64,000 bases of DNA from Pelagadaptatus aseana. Its GTDB lineage: Bacteria; Pseudomonadota; Gammaproteobacteria; Pseudomonadales; Cellvibrionaceae. Shown in pieces: positions 17,251 to 26,301 of the stretch. The notes beneath the pieces were generated by a model. The model saw only the letters and a list, made by a program, of their open reading frames with translations. It searched no databases and was not told the origin of the DNA. A program made the position numbers and the translations under genes. The DNA lies in contig BAABNI010000001.1 in assembly GCA_040365065.1 (NCBI GenBank), forward strand, positions 124,001-188,000, in the 5' to 3' direction. How positions within the stretch are numbered: position 1 is the first letter of the stretch; each line of letters opens with the position of its first letter.

Positions 17251-18582
17251 TTAAAGAAAGGCGAACTTGGCGACAAACACCAGCGCCAGAAAGTACACGC
17301 TAAAGGAGACTTCACTGTGGCGACCACTGATCACTTTGATGACCGCGTAGCTGATAAAGCCCAGTGCAATGCCATTGGCAATGGAAAATGACAGAGGCAT
17401 CATGATGGTGGCGATTACCGCTGGAGCAGCTTCGGTGACATCATCCCAATCCACTGCCGACAGCCCGGCGGTCATCAATACCGCTACGTACAACAGGGCC
17501 CCGGTAGTGGCATAACTGGGCACCATACCCGCCACAGGCGCCAAAAACATACTCAACAGAAACAGCACAGCACACACCACAGCAGTCAAACCGGTACGCC
17601 CACCAGCTGCCACCCCGGCACTGCTCTCGACATAACTGGTAGTAGTGGAAGAACCCATGATGGAGCCCACCACACTGGCGGAGCTGTCAGCCATCAGGGC
17701 TTTCCCCATATTCGGCAAACGGCCTTTGTCATCCAGCAACTTGGCACGATCAGCCACCCCCATCAGAGTGCCGGTGGTGTCGAACAGATCAACAAACAGA
17801 AAGGCAAAAATCACACTGATCATGCCCACTTCAAAGGCACCGGCAATATCCAGCTGCATAAAGGTCGGGGCCATGCTCGGCGGCATGGAGACGATTCCCT
17901 TGAACTGCACCAGCCCCAACAACAAGCTGATAGCGGTGACGGCCAGGATACCAATCATGACAGCACCCGTAACCTTGCGGTAAGCCAAACCGACAATCAG
18001 AAAAAAACCGAAAGCCGTCAGCAGCGGTGCCGGTTGTGACAAATCCCCCAGCGTCACCAAAGTGGCCGGGCTCGCCACCACAATGCCCGCGGTTTTAAGA
18101 GCAATGATCGCCAGAAACAGCCCGATACCTGCGGCCAGAGACTGGCGCAGGGACAGGGGGATGCTGTCGATAATCCACTCACGAATTCGAAACGCACTCA
18201 TCAGGAAAAACACCACACCTGAGATAAATACCGCCCCCAGTGCCACCTGCCAGCTGTAGCCCAGCTCGCCGACCACAACAAAACTGAAAAAGGCATTGAG
18301 CCCCATACCTGGCGCCAGAGCGATGGGATAATTGGCATAAAGCCCCATGATCAGGCAACCCACTGCGGCGGCCAGACAAGTGGCCACAAACACCGCACCA
18401 TGATCCATTCCAGCTGCGCCCATAATATTGGGGTTTACAAAAATGATGTAAGCCATGGTCAGGAAGGTAGTGACCCCTGCAATCACCTCGGTTTTAACGC
18501 TTGAGCCCCGCTCGCTGAGTTGGAACTGGCGCTCCAGAAGTCCGGTTTTCGCAGGGATGTCTCGGTTGTCGATTGTGTTCAT
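17251..18582 (-). CDS. NCS2/AzgA-type purine (guanine/hypoxanthine) permease
   Basis: 443 residues from ATG 18582, which has a GGAA site 6 bases upstream; a longer in-frame extension to 18651 runs into the divergent promoter region and is not favoured. N-terminal signature MAYIIFVNPNIMGAAGMDHG and ALAPGMGLNAFFSF, then about 12-14 TM helices, and the conserved VDLFDTTGTLMGVADRAKLL and GSSTTTSYVESSAGVAAGGR motifs that line the substrate site of AzgA transporters. Proton-coupled import of guanine, hypoxanthine or adenine across the inner membrane. First gene of the operon, divergent from the solute-binding gene. Confidence 0.9.
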   Translation of the reverse strand: MNTIDNRDIPAKTGLLERQFQLSERGSSVKTEVIAGVTTFLTMAYIIFVNPNIMGAAGMDHGAVFVATCLAAAVGCLIMGLYANYPIALAPGMGLNAFFSFVVVGELGYSWQVALGAVFISGVVFFLMSAFRIREWIIDSIPLSLRQSLAAGIGLFLAIIALKTAGIVVASPATLVTLGDLSQPAPLLTAFGFFLIVGLAYRKVTGAVMIGILAVTAISLLLGLVQFKGIVSMPPSMAPTFMQLDIAGAFEVGMISVIFAFLFVDLFDTTGTLMGVADRAKLLDDKGRLPNMGKALMADSSASVVGSIMGSSTTTSYVESSAGVAAGGRTGLTAVVCAVLFLLSMFLAPVAGMVPSYATTGALLYVAVLMTAGLSAVDWDDVTEAAPAVIATIMMPLSFSIANGIALGFISYAVIKVISGRHSEVSFSVYFLALVFVAKFAFL

Positions 18583-18660
18583 GTTGTTTCCAATGATTAT
18601 TTGCTCGCCCACGACCATAGTGGGGTTCCAATCTGGCGTATTTTTAAGCACACTTAGCGT

Positions 18661-19443
18661 ATGCGCGGATTACTTTCATCACTGTCCCGAGGCGCGTTTA
18701 CCATCGCCCTCGCCCTTTTGCTCTCAATTGGCGCCCATGCCGGAGAGCGCAGGGAAGTGGCCGTTGGCATCTACCACTTTGCTCCCTTTGCCTTTGAAGA
18801 CAGCAATACCAAACCCAGCGGCATGACCTACGACCTGGTGGACGCCCTTAATCAATTACAGCATCAGTACCACTTTAGTCTGTTTAAAACCACACCGTCG
18901 GGCCGCTATAAGGCCTTTGAGCGCAATCACTTCGACATGATGGTTTTCGAAAGCAAACTTTGGGGCTGGCAAGACAGGCCCATGCTGGCAAGCAAGGTGT
19001 TTCTCAAGGGGGGTGAAGTCTATATCACCCTGAAAAAGCCCGGCCGAGACCAGTCTTTTTTCAACAACGTCGGCGATAAATCCATTATCGGTATCCGCGG
19101 CTACCACTACGGGTTTGCCAATTTTAACAGCGACCAGGAATACCTGAAACAAAACTTTAAGATTCTTCTCACTCATTCGAATGAGAGCAGCATCCGCATG
19201 TTGCTCGGTGGTCGTGGTGATGTCGCTGTTGTCACCCAGTCCTATTTGCAGCTGTATCTCAAGCACAACCCCGAGGCGGCCGACAAGCTGCTGATCTCCG
19301 AGAAGCTGGATCAGGAATACCAACACACCTTCCTGATCCGCGATGGCCACGACATCACCCCTGAACAAATCAATGTCTGGCTCCAGCAACTCAAGTCCAA
19401 TGGCACTTTGGACGACATCTGGCGCAAATGGGGCCTCAACTGA
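18661..19443 (+). CDS. Periplasmic solute-binding protein, family 3 (amino-acid type)
   Basis: 260 residues. Signal peptide 1-27 (ALALLLSIGAHAGERREVAV region), then the family-3 start VAVGIYHFAPFAFED and SGMTYDLVDALNQL, the two segments that shape the amino-acid site. KAFERNHFDMMVFESKLWGW and GDKSIIGIRGYHYGF follow, and the C-terminal NGTLDDIWRKWGLN is the typical family end. No transporter membrane or ATPase genes are adjacent, as is common for stand-alone SBP_bac_3 proteins that serve as sensors. Ligand unknown. Transcribed divergently from the purine permease across 78 bases. Confidence 0.85.
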   Translation: MRGLLSSLSRGAFTIALALLLSIGAHAGERREVAVGIYHFAPFAFEDSNTKPSGMTYDLVDALNQLQHQYHFSLFKTTPSGRYKAFERNHFDMMVFESKLWGWQDRPMLASKVFLKGGEVYITLKKPGRDQSFFNNVGDKSIIGIRGYHYGFANFNSDQEYLKQNFKILLTHSNESSIRMLLGGRGDVAVVTQSYLQLYLKHNPEAADKLLISEKLDQEYQHTFLIRDGHDITPEQINVWLQQLKSNGTLDDIWRKWGLN

Positions 19444-19571
19444 TCTGAACCAAAAGCCACGCACAGGCGTAATGGTCGTTGCGCTGGTCACCGCACCGGC
19501 AAATTTGCTATAACACTGTCTTCGCAGGGCTTTTCGGCCCTTCCAAACCTTCGCTGTAACAAGGCTCTGAA

Positions 19572-20972
19572 ATGAGAAAAACCAAGATCATCTGTACTAT
19601 TGGTCCCGCCACCGAATCCTTTGAAATGCTGGAGAAGCTCTACAACGCCGGCATGAATGTGGTGCGCCTGAACATGTCCCATGGCAACCACGAGTCCCAC
19701 GCCAAGGTCATCAAGGCCATTCAGACCCTTAACAAGAAGGTGAAGTTCCCTATTCCCATCCTGATGGACACTCAGGGCCCCGAAATTCGCACGGGAGACA
19801 TCGCCGATGATCTCGCCCTTGAGGAAGGCTCGGAAATCACCATCAGCGTGCGCGGTGACACCAATGTGGAAGAAAGCTCTTTCCACATCAATTACGAAGA
19901 TCTGATCGACAGTGTCTCCGTTGGTGACATGATCACCGTGGACAACGGCCTGATCAACTTTGAAGTACTGGAAAAGCACGAGCCAACCCTGCGTTGCCGA
20001 GTCATCGATGGCGGCGTATTGAAGAGCAAACGCCATGTCAATCTGCCCGGTGTTCGCGTCAACCTGCCGGCCATTACTGAAAAAGACCGCAAGGACATCC
20101 TGTTCGCCATGGAGCAGGAGCTGGATTATATCGCCCTGTCGTTTGTGCGCTGTGCCGACGATGTGCGCCAACTGAAAGAACTGCTGGGGGACAAAGCCTC
20201 CAAGATCAAAATCATCTCCAAGATTGAAGATCAGGAAGGGGTGCGTAACCTCGAAGAGATCATTGCCGAATCCGATGGCGTCATGGTGGCCCGCGGCGAC
20301 CTTGGCGTGGAGATCAGCGTCGAACTGCTGCCCAACGAACAACGGCGGATGGTGCGCCTGTGTGCCGAGCACGGCAAGCGTGTGATCGTCGCGACTCACT
20401 TGCTGGAATCCATGATCGACAACCCCATCCCCACCCGCGCCGAAGTAACCGATGTCGCTAACGCCATCTATGAGGGCACCGACGCCATTATGCTGTCTGG
20501 CGAAACCACCATCGGCAAATACCCGGTGAAGTGTGTTGAGATTCTCAACAAAATCGCTCGTACCGCCGAGCAGGATCACGGCCTCAATTTCTCACAAAAT
20601 CTGGTGATGGAAGACGATAAACAGCACCTGGCCGCCGCCGCGGTGCAGTTAACCAACGCGCTGAAAACCAAGGGCATTGTGGTGATCACCCGGCGCGGCC
20701 GCATGGCCAATTACGTGACCAACTGCCACCCGGAGAGCACCCCCATTTACGCTTTCAGTAACGACAGCCGCACCCGTCGCCAGTTGCTATTGAATCGTGG
20801 TGTTTACCCCTTCCGCCTGGAATTCAGCTCCGATCCGGAGAAAACCCTGAACAAGGCGTTTCAAGTATTAAAGGAGCGCCGCGGCTTTGTCAGCGGTGAC
20901 AAGGTGGTGGTGATTTCTGATGTACTCGAAGGAGTGGGTGTAGACGCCATTCAGATCCGCGCCATTCCCTAA
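19572..20972 (+). CDS. pyk: Pyruvate kinase
   Basis: 466 residues. N-terminal RKTKIICTIGPA and GMNVVRLNMSHGNHESH, the barrel segments MDTQGPEIRTG and VNLPGVRVNLPAITEKDRKD, the signature KIISKIEDQEGVRNLEEI (with the catalytic Lys), VARGDLGVEI, and AIMLSGETTIGKYP. C-terminal domain about 345-466 (KGIVVITRRGRMANYVTNCH). It converts phosphoenolpyruvate and ADP to pyruvate and ATP. Overall sequence fits the PykA/type II group better than PykF, with moderate certainty. A palindromic element lies 8 bases after the stop. Confidence 0.96.
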   Translation: MRKTKIICTIGPATESFEMLEKLYNAGMNVVRLNMSHGNHESHAKVIKAIQTLNKKVKFPIPILMDTQGPEIRTGDIADDLALEEGSEITISVRGDTNVEESSFHINYEDLIDSVSVGDMITVDNGLINFEVLEKHEPTLRCRVIDGGVLKSKRHVNLPGVRVNLPAITEKDRKDILFAMEQELDYIALSFVRCADDVRQLKELLGDKASKIKIISKIEDQEGVRNLEEIIAESDGVMVARGDLGVEISVELLPNEQRRMVRLCAEHGKRVIVATHLLESMIDNPIPTRAEVTDVANAIYEGTDAIMLSGETTIGKYPVKCVEILNKIARTAEQDHGLNFSQNLVMEDDKQHLAAAAVQLTNALKTKGIVVITRRGRMANYVTNCHPESTPIYAFSNDSRTRRQLLLNRGVYPFRLEFSSDPEKTLNKAFQVLKERRGFVSGDKVVVISDVLEGVGVDAIQIRAIP

Positions 20973-20979
20973 AAAATAT

Positions 20980-21070
20980 CGTCATTGCGAGGAGCAGAGC
21001 GACGCGGCAACCTCTAGAACTTGGCAGTTTTTCAAAAGATTGCTTCGTCGTTCCACTCCTCGCAATGACG
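20980..21070. repeat. 91-bp palindromic repeat element with 15-bp perfect terminal arms
   Basis: CGTCATTGCGAGGAG at 20980-20994 and its exact complement CTCCTCGCAATGACG at 21056-21070. Inner words GCGACGCGGCAA and GATTGCTTCGTCG also pair. Nearly the same element recurs at 22716-22807. Lies between convergent pyk and ahpF, where it can fold into a long hairpin. Confidence 0.85.
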
Positions 21071-21083
21071 GGTTAGTTTAAAA

Positions 21084-22682
21084 TCAGGCGACTTCCGCCT
21101 CGGATTCAGCTAGCTCGGCCTCATCCTCGGTTAGAGTCAACAGATATTCAAACGCCGCCAGTGACGCCTTGGCACCTTCGCCCATGGAGATGATGATCTG
21201 TTTGTAGGGCACCGTGGTGACATCGCCGGCGGCGAAGATACCTGGCTGGCTGGTGCGACACTTGTCGTCCACCACAATCTCACCCATGCGATTGGTCTCC
21301 ACCAGACCTTCCACCACCTGAGAGTTGGGCGCCAGACCGATCTGCACAAACACACCCTGCAGCTCCCGGGTTTGGGTGTCACCGGATTCGCGATCCTGAT
21401 AGACGATGGCACTGACCTTGTCGTTGGTCGCCAGAATTTCCTGAGTCGCAACATTGGTGAGAATCTCAATGTTATCCCGGTTGCGCGCCTGATCCACCAA
21501 CACCTGATCGGCTTTTAACTCCGGCATAAATTCGAATACCGTCACCGAACGGGCAATACCCGCCAGATCCAGAGCCGCCTCAATGCCCGAATTACCACCG
21601 CCAATCACGGCGACGTCCTGACCTTTGAAGAAGGGGCCGTCACAGTGGGGGCAGAAGGCCACACCGTTGCCGATATTTTCCTTCTCACCGGGAATACCCA
21701 ATTCACGCCACTGGGCGCCGGTGGCGACAATGATGCTGCGACTGCGAATCTGCTCACCGGAAGACAGAGTCAGGGTTTTAATGGTGCCCTGTTCGATATT
21801 ATCGACCCGCAGGTGCTCTTTGAGGGTAATGTCGTATTCCTGCAAATGCTGACGCAGCGCACCGGACAGTTCGGTACCCGTGGTGTGCGGCACCGAGATC
21901 AGGTTTTCAATGCCGGCGGTATCTTTTACCTGACCACCGAGGCGATCGGCAATCACCGCGACCTTGAGGCCTTTGCGGGCACTGTAGATCGCCGAGCTGA
22001 CGCCACCCGGGCCGCCACCAATGACGGTCACGTCCTGCACGGGCAAACTGGACGCCGCCGCAGCGGATTTGATTTCCGGGTAACGCTCAACCAACTTGTC
22101 GATCAGCGTCGCCGCATCAATCTTGCCATTGGCAAACAGCTCCCCGTTGAGATACACACTGGGTACACCCTGAATATCCCGCGCCTTGATCATATCCGGG
22201 TAGAGACCACCGTCGATCATCTCCGACTCGATCGCGGGATTAATCAGAGCGAATTGGTTCAGAGCCTGAACCACATCCGGACAGTTATGACAGCTGAGGC
22301 TGATAAACACTTCAAACTTCAGCGGTTGCGACACTCGGGCAACCAGCTGTTTTAAACCTTGGTCGAGTTTCAATTCACTGCCGCCGGCCTGTAATAACGC
22401 CAGAATAAAGGAATTGAACTCGTGACCTCCGGGGATACCGGAGAAACGAATGCCGGTGTCAGCACCATCGGCTTCCAGCAGAAAACTCACCGGGCTGCGC
22501 AGCAGCTCAGGCGTATTGCGCTCCTCGACCTGAATGCGATCACTGACACCAGCGATCTCTGACAGAAAGTTCACCAGCTCGTCGCGTTTGTTGTGGGTGC
22601 CGGTTTGCACCACCAGATTGATGGTCTGTTGCAGCTCGGCTGCGTAGCCCTTAACGGCATTCAAAATATCTTGGGATAACAT
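21084..22682 (-). CDS. ahpF: Alkyl hydroperoxide reductase subunit F
   Basis: 532 residues from ATG 22682, which has an AGGAG site 10 bases upstream; the frame opens 13 codons earlier without a better site. N-terminal double-thioredoxin domain with CHNC (FISLSCHNCPDVVQAL), then a thioredoxin-reductase-like body: FAD motif VIGGGPGGVSSAIY, the redox disulfide CPHC (VAFCPHCDGPFF), NAD motif VIGGGNSGIEAALDLAG, and the C-terminal GIFAAGDVTTVPYKQIIISM. It passes electrons from NADH to AhpC. An acidic tail (TEDEAELAESEAEVA) extends the end. Separated from ahpC by a repeat element. Confidence 0.96.
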   Translation of the reverse strand: MLSQDILNAVKGYAAELQQTINLVVQTGTHNKRDELVNFLSEIAGVSDRIQVEERNTPELLRSPVSFLLEADGADTGIRFSGIPGGHEFNSFILALLQAGGSELKLDQGLKQLVARVSQPLKFEVFISLSCHNCPDVVQALNQFALINPAIESEMIDGGLYPDMIKARDIQGVPSVYLNGELFANGKIDAATLIDKLVERYPEIKSAAAASSLPVQDVTVIGGGPGGVSSAIYSARKGLKVAVIADRLGGQVKDTAGIENLISVPHTTGTELSGALRQHLQEYDITLKEHLRVDNIEQGTIKTLTLSSGEQIRSRSIIVATGAQWRELGIPGEKENIGNGVAFCPHCDGPFFKGQDVAVIGGGNSGIEAALDLAGIARSVTVFEFMPELKADQVLVDQARNRDNIEILTNVATQEILATNDKVSAIVYQDRESGDTQTRELQGVFVQIGLAPNSQVVEGLVETNRMGEIVVDDKCRTSQPGIFAAGDVTTVPYKQIIISMGEGAKASLAAFEYLLTLTEDEAELAESEAEVA

Positions 22683-22715
22683 GGCTGATTTACTCCTGTT
22701 TCTGTCATCAACTAA

Positions 22716-22807
22716 CGTCATTGCGAGCCGCAGAGCGGCGCGGCAATCTCCCGATATAGGTATTTAATCGAAGAGATTGCTTCGTCGTTTTACTCCTCGC
22801 AATGACG
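22716..22807. repeat. 92-bp palindromic repeat element between ahpF and ahpC
   Basis: Arms CGTCATTGCGAG (22716-22727) and CTCGCAATGACG (22796-22807), sharing GCGGCAA, GATTGCTTCGTCG and ACTCCTCGCAATGACG with the copy at 20980. On the minus strand it would form a hairpin between the ahpC and ahpF messages and could reduce read-through. Confidence 0.82.
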
Positions 22808-22818
22808 AGGAAGCGACC

Positions 22819-23382
22819 TTAAATTTTTCCAACCAGATCCAGAGAAGGCGCCAGAGTTTCCTCACCTTCTTTCCAGGCTGCCGGGCAGACTTCGCCGGGG
22901 TTGTTGGCCACGTATTGAGCCGCTTTTACCTTGCGCAGTAAATCTTCGGCGTCGCGACCAATGCCTTCAGCGGTAATTTCCATCGCCTGAATCACGCCGT
23001 CTGGATCCACCACAAAGGTGCCGCGGTCGGCCAGCCCCTGATCTTCGCGCATCACTTCAAAGTTGCGGGTAATGGCACCGGTCGGATCACCGATCATGGT
23101 GTATTGAATCTTGCCAATGGTGTCAGAAGAGTCGTGCCACGCTTTGTGGGTAAAGTGGGTGTCGGTAGAAACCGAGTAGATTTCCACGCCGCGCTTCTGA
23201 AATTCTTCGTAGTTGTCGGCAATGTCACCCAGCTCGGTCGGGCAGACAAAGGTGAAGTCCGCCGGATAGAAGAAGAACACCGACCACTTGCCTTTCAGGT
23301 CATCGCTGGATACATCAATAAACTCACCGTTTTTAAAAGCGGTGGCGTTAAAGGGTTTGATTTGGGTATTGATAAGAGCCAT
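22819..23382 (-). CDS. ahpC: Alkyl hydroperoxide reductase subunit C (2-Cys peroxiredoxin)
   Basis: 187 residues, the standard AhpC length. Peroxidatic Cys in FTFVCPTELGDIAD (about residue 47), resolving Cys in NNPGEVCPAAWKEG (about residue 166), and the conserved Arg/Thr pocket. Reduces hydrogen peroxide and organic peroxides in the cytoplasm with electrons from AhpF. Located upstream of ahpF on the same strand. The long AT-rich upstream region holds a LysR-type palindrome that could be an OxyR site. Confidence 0.97.
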   Translation of the reverse strand: MALINTQIKPFNATAFKNGEFIDVSSDDLKGKWSVFFFYPADFTFVCPTELGDIADNYEEFQKRGVEIYSVSTDTHFTHKAWHDSSDTIGKIQYTMIGDPTGAITRNFEVMREDQGLADRGTFVVDPDGVIQAMEITAEGIGRDAEDLLRKVKAAQYVANNPGEVCPAAWKEGEETLAPSLDLVGKI

Positions 23383-23489
23383 AACAATTTCTCCGTTGTA
23401 GTAAATGCCTGCGGCCCATCGGGGCGCATCTCGTTAAGACAGAGTCAGTGTATGGCCGATCATTAAATCGGTAAAATTAAACAATTTGA

Positions 23490-23504
23490 TTTAGTTATTC
23501 TAAA
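23490..23504. promoter_or_regulatory. Candidate LysR-type (possibly OxyR) operator upstream of ahpC
   Basis: Perfect inverted repeat TTTAG-TTATT-CTAAA in an AT-rich stretch about 110 bases upstream of ahpC. Fits the general T-N11-A pattern of LysR-type regulators. The full four-element OxyR motif is not evident. Confidence 0.35.
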
Positions 23505-23662
23505 AAATAGATCAAAAGACACATCGACATGGGCGCGATATCACGCCGGATAGCCGATCAAAAAAACCGAAACTGGCAATCGATTTTTTGCTTTTTATTT
23601 TTGATAGCCGCTTGGGCACAGTAAAACCGTCAAGCCCACACAATCAAAATCAGGAGCAAAAC

Positions 23663-23830
23663 ATGAACAAAGATTGCAACTACGCCGACAACTACTACGG
23701 CGATCAGATTTGTCAGGAAGCCGAACAGGGACAACCGCAACAAGTGAAAAAGGACTGCAACTACGATGACAACTACTACGGGGATCAGATTTGTCAGGAG
23801 GACCAACCGGTTCCGCCAACGTCATCCTGA
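23663..23830 (+). CDS. Small Cys/Tyr/Asp-rich protein with internal duplication
   Basis: 55 residues, no recognised family. ATG 23663 has an AGGAG site 7 bases upstream. The protein is two near-identical halves: KDCNYADNYYGDQICQE (3-19) and KDCNYDDNYYGDQICQE (30-46), joined by AEQGQPQQVK and followed by DQPVPPTSS. Each copy has two Cys 13 residues apart and three Tyr. The duplication and strict repeat of D-N-Y-Y-G-D argue for a translated, selected sequence. Possibilities are a metal-binding peptide, a modified-peptide precursor, or a small disulfide protein; no modification enzyme is adjacent. It lies between ahpC and feoAB. Confidence 0.72.
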   Translation: MNKDCNYADNYYGDQICQEAEQGQPQQVKKDCNYDDNYYGDQICQEDQPVPPTSS

Positions 23831-23861
23831 GTTCTCTCCTACCATACTGTGGTCTCCCCGA

Positions 23862-23970
23862 GTCATTCTGAGGCCTCACCCAGTCATTCTGAGGAGCCCT
23901 GGCGACGAAGGATCTCCCGAAGCGACCGCCAAGATCAGAGATTCTTCGCCGCTGCGCGACTCAGAATGAC
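23862..23970. repeat. Palindromic repeat element with GTCATTCTGAG arms
   Basis: GTCATTCTGAG occurs twice at the left (23862 and 23883) and its complement CTCAGAATGAC at 23960-23970. Inner words GACGAAGGATCTC and GAGATTCTTCGC also pair. Same general design as the other elements (GTCAT...GAGGA...GGATCT). Lies between the small duplicated gene and feoA. Confidence 0.78.
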
Positions 23971-24050
23971 AAGGGTGGCAGAATTTTCGTCCCCTGCTTG
24001 TCCCCAATCAAGCTTTCTTATTTATTAATCCACTCTTCGGATATATTCTT

Positions 24051-24069
24051 GAGATTGATTGTCATTAAC
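24051..24069. promoter_or_regulatory. Candidate Fur box upstream of feoA
   Basis: GAGATTGATTGTCATTAAC matches 14 of 19 positions of the Fur consensus and lies 36 bases upstream of the feoA ATG, in keeping with iron repression of feoAB. Confidence 0.55.
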
Positions 24070-24104
24070 ATACATCATTGATTCAGACAGGTAGCTCCCC
24101 CACC

Positions 24105-24341
24105 ATGAATTCCCTTTGGTCCCTCAAGGCTGGCGACACCGCCAAAATCGTAAATTTTAGTGACGAGTTGCCCGCAAGCTACCAATCCAGATTGACCGAG
24201 CTGGGCTTTCACCCAGGCAATGAAGTCAACTGCCACCACTCACCGGGCATGGGCGCTCCCAAGGTCTACCGGGTAAGCAACACCTTCTACTCACTGGATG
24301 ACAAAATCGCCGGGCAAATCGCCATCGAACGGTCAGAATAA
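24105..24341 (+). CDS. feoA: Ferrous iron transport protein A
   Basis: 78 residues from ATG 24105; an earlier in-frame ATG (24078) would sit next to the Fur box and is less likely. SH3-like FeoA domain: SLWSLKAGDTAKIVNF, LTELGFHPGNEVNC, GAPKVYRVSNTFYSLDDKIA. A small cytoplasmic partner of FeoB, 30 bases upstream of it in one operon. No feoC gene follows. Confidence 0.9.
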   Translation: MNSLWSLKAGDTAKIVNFSDELPASYQSRLTELGFHPGNEVNCHHSPGMGAPKVYRVSNTFYSLDDKIAGQIAIERSE

Positions 24342-24371
24342 CCCCCTGAGCCCCTCTGAAGTCTAAGCATT

Positions 24372-26231
24372 ATGAGCAAAATCATTCTCGTCGGCAGCCC
24401 CAACTCCGGCAAAAGCCTGCTGTTTAACCGCCTCACCGGGTTGCAACACAAAGTGGGCAACTTCCCCGGCATCACGGTGGATGTCAGCTCCGGCAACCTC
24501 TCAACCAATCCGGAAATCAATCTGGTGGATTTCCCTGGAACCTATTCGCTGCAATCCATTTCCGGTGAAGAGCAGGTTGCGGTCGACCAGTTCTATCGCG
24601 CCCTGACCGACCCCGATGTTGCCGGCGTGGCCTGTGTACTGGATATCACCCGTCTGGAAAAGAGCCTGTTTCTGGCTTCACAAATGGTGCGCGAATGCGC
24701 CCGGCATCAGAAACCGCTGGTGATTCTGGCCAATATGTACGACGTCCTGCAGAAACACGGCATGCAGATTGATCTGGATGGTTTATCAGACGAACTGGGC
24801 GCTCCGGTTATTGCCCTCTCAGCCCGCTCCGGTCTGGGCATCAACAAACTGCATGAATGGATGGCCAGCGCCAAAGAGCGGCTTTGTGAAGCGATCGAAT
24901 TCGATCACGCCCAGGCTCCCAACCCCAAATACGCCGACACCCCGGATGAAATCCTGCGCGGCAACAGCTACCAGCTGAGCACCAAGTACAGCCCCAAAGG
25001 CGATCTGCTGGTGAAATCACAGGCCCGCCTCGACAGCTTCTTTTTACACTCGGTGACCGGCGGCATTTCGTTTTTTGTGATCATGTACCTGCTGTTCCAA
25101 TCCATTTTTACCTGGTCCGGCCCGGCCATGGATGCGGTGGAGGGGGCACTGGCCGCAGCGGCGGGGTGGATCGTCCCCCTGATCCCCAATCAAATTGCCG
25201 CGGATTTTGTGGCCGACGCCCTGTTCAGTGGCGTCGGTGCGTTTCTGGTGTTTGTACCTCAGATTTTTATTCTGACCTTTATTATCGGCCTGCTGGAAGA
25301 CTCCGGTTATATGGCCCGCGCCGCGCTGATCTGCCACAAACCGCTGCGTCTGTTCGGTCTGACCGGCAAGAGCTTTATTCCACTGTTGTCCGGCGTGGCC
25401 TGCGCCATTCCCGGCATCTACGCATCGCGCGCGGTCGACTCGCCCAAGAAGCGCCGCCTGACCTATATGGCCGTACCGTTGATGCCCTGTTCGGCGCGCC
25501 TGCCGGTGTATCTGGTGTTGATTGCCGCGTTTCTGCCACAGACCACCGCACTGGGCGGCCTCATTGGCTGGCAGGGGCTGGCCATGACGCTGGTGTATCT
25601 GTTCGGCCTGATGTTTGCCCTGCTGGTGACGGGTCTTATCTCCCGCTTCAGCAAGGAAAAGTTTGACGACCTGCCGTTTATTCTGGAGATGCCACCCTAC
25701 CGATTGCCGGGTCTGAAACCGCTGCTGCGTCACTCCTGGAACCGCAGCAAGCACTTTGTCACCAAGGCCGGTGGCGTGATCTTTATGGTCACCGCGGCGG
25801 TCTGGTTTCTGGGCTACTTTCCCAATCAAGGCGAAGACCTGACCAGTTCCTGGCTGGCGCAGATCGGCCAGTTTATGGAGCCGGTGTTCGAACCTCTGGG
25901 GCTCGACTGGCGCTACGGCGTAGCCATTATTTCGTCGTTGCTGGCGAGGGAAGTGTTTGTCGGGGTACTGGGCACCATGTTCGGCATTGAAGGCGCCGAA
26001 GAAAACATGGTGTCGCTGGTGGACACCATTCAGGCCAGCAACCTGCCATTGGGTTCGGGACTGGCCCTGCTGGTATTCTTCTCCATCGCCCTGATGTGCA
26101 TTTCCACCATGGCGATTCTGCGCAAAGAGAGCAATTCCAACAGTCTGGTGGTAAAGATGTTTATTGGCTACGGTCTCGCCGCTTATGCCATCGCCCTCGG
26201 GGTTTTCCAGCTGGCACAACTGCTGAGCTAA
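24372..26231 (+). CDS. feoB: Ferrous iron transport protein B
   Basis: 619 residues, somewhat shorter than E. coli FeoB (773). N-terminal GTPase domain: G1 GSPNSGKSLLFN (8-19), GNFPGITVDVSSG switch region, G3 DFPGTYSL, G4-like NMYD. Then a helical stalk and a membrane core from about residue 220 with the conserved LEDSGYMARAAL and VACAIPGIYASRAV segments, and C-terminal SSLLAREVFVGVLGTMFGIE. Imports Fe2+ across the inner membrane. Forms an operon with feoA under a likely Fur box. Confidence 0.95.
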   Translation: MSKIILVGSPNSGKSLLFNRLTGLQHKVGNFPGITVDVSSGNLSTNPEINLVDFPGTYSLQSISGEEQVAVDQFYRALTDPDVAGVACVLDITRLEKSLFLASQMVRECARHQKPLVILANMYDVLQKHGMQIDLDGLSDELGAPVIALSARSGLGINKLHEWMASAKERLCEAIEFDHAQAPNPKYADTPDEILRGNSYQLSTKYSPKGDLLVKSQARLDSFFLHSVTGGISFFVIMYLLFQSIFTWSGPAMDAVEGALAAAAGWIVPLIPNQIAADFVADALFSGVGAFLVFVPQIFILTFIIGLLEDSGYMARAALICHKPLRLFGLTGKSFIPLLSGVACAIPGIYASRAVDSPKKRRLTYMAVPLMPCSARLPVYLVLIAAFLPQTTALGGLIGWQGLAMTLVYLFGLMFALLVTGLISRFSKEKFDDLPFILEMPPYRLPGLKPLLRHSWNRSKHFVTKAGGVIFMVTAAVWFLGYFPNQGEDLTSSWLAQIGQFMEPVFEPLGLDWRYGVAIISSLLAREVFVGVLGTMFGIEGAEENMVSLVDTIQASNLPLGSGLALLVFFSIALMCISTMAILRKESNSNSLVVKMFIGYGLAAYAIALGVFQLAQLLS

Positions 26232-26254
26232 ACCCGGCTGACTGCTGCTAACCG

Positions 26255-26280
26255 GGGGCAATCAATGGTAGGATTGCCCC
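26255..26280. terminator. Hairpin after feoB
   Basis: GGGGCAATC / GATTGCCCC, 9-bp perfect stem with 8-base loop, 23 bases after the feoB stop. No U-run follows, so it may be a weak terminator or mRNA end stabiliser. It also lies just upstream of the DUF3127 gene. Confidence 0.5.
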
Positions 26281-26301
26281 TCAACCAGCAGGAAGTAAAT
26301 C

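Noticed and set aside
19488..20579. 363-codon minus-strand frame
   Set aside because: Mirror of pyruvate kinase with no recognisable domain.
23383..23600. Full OxyR box upstream of ahpC
   Set aside because: Only a LysR-like palindrome is clear; the four-part ATAG/CTAT spacing is not met.
25044..26261. 405-codon minus-strand frame
   Set aside because: Mirror of feoB; Gln/His-rich composition typical of antisense frames.
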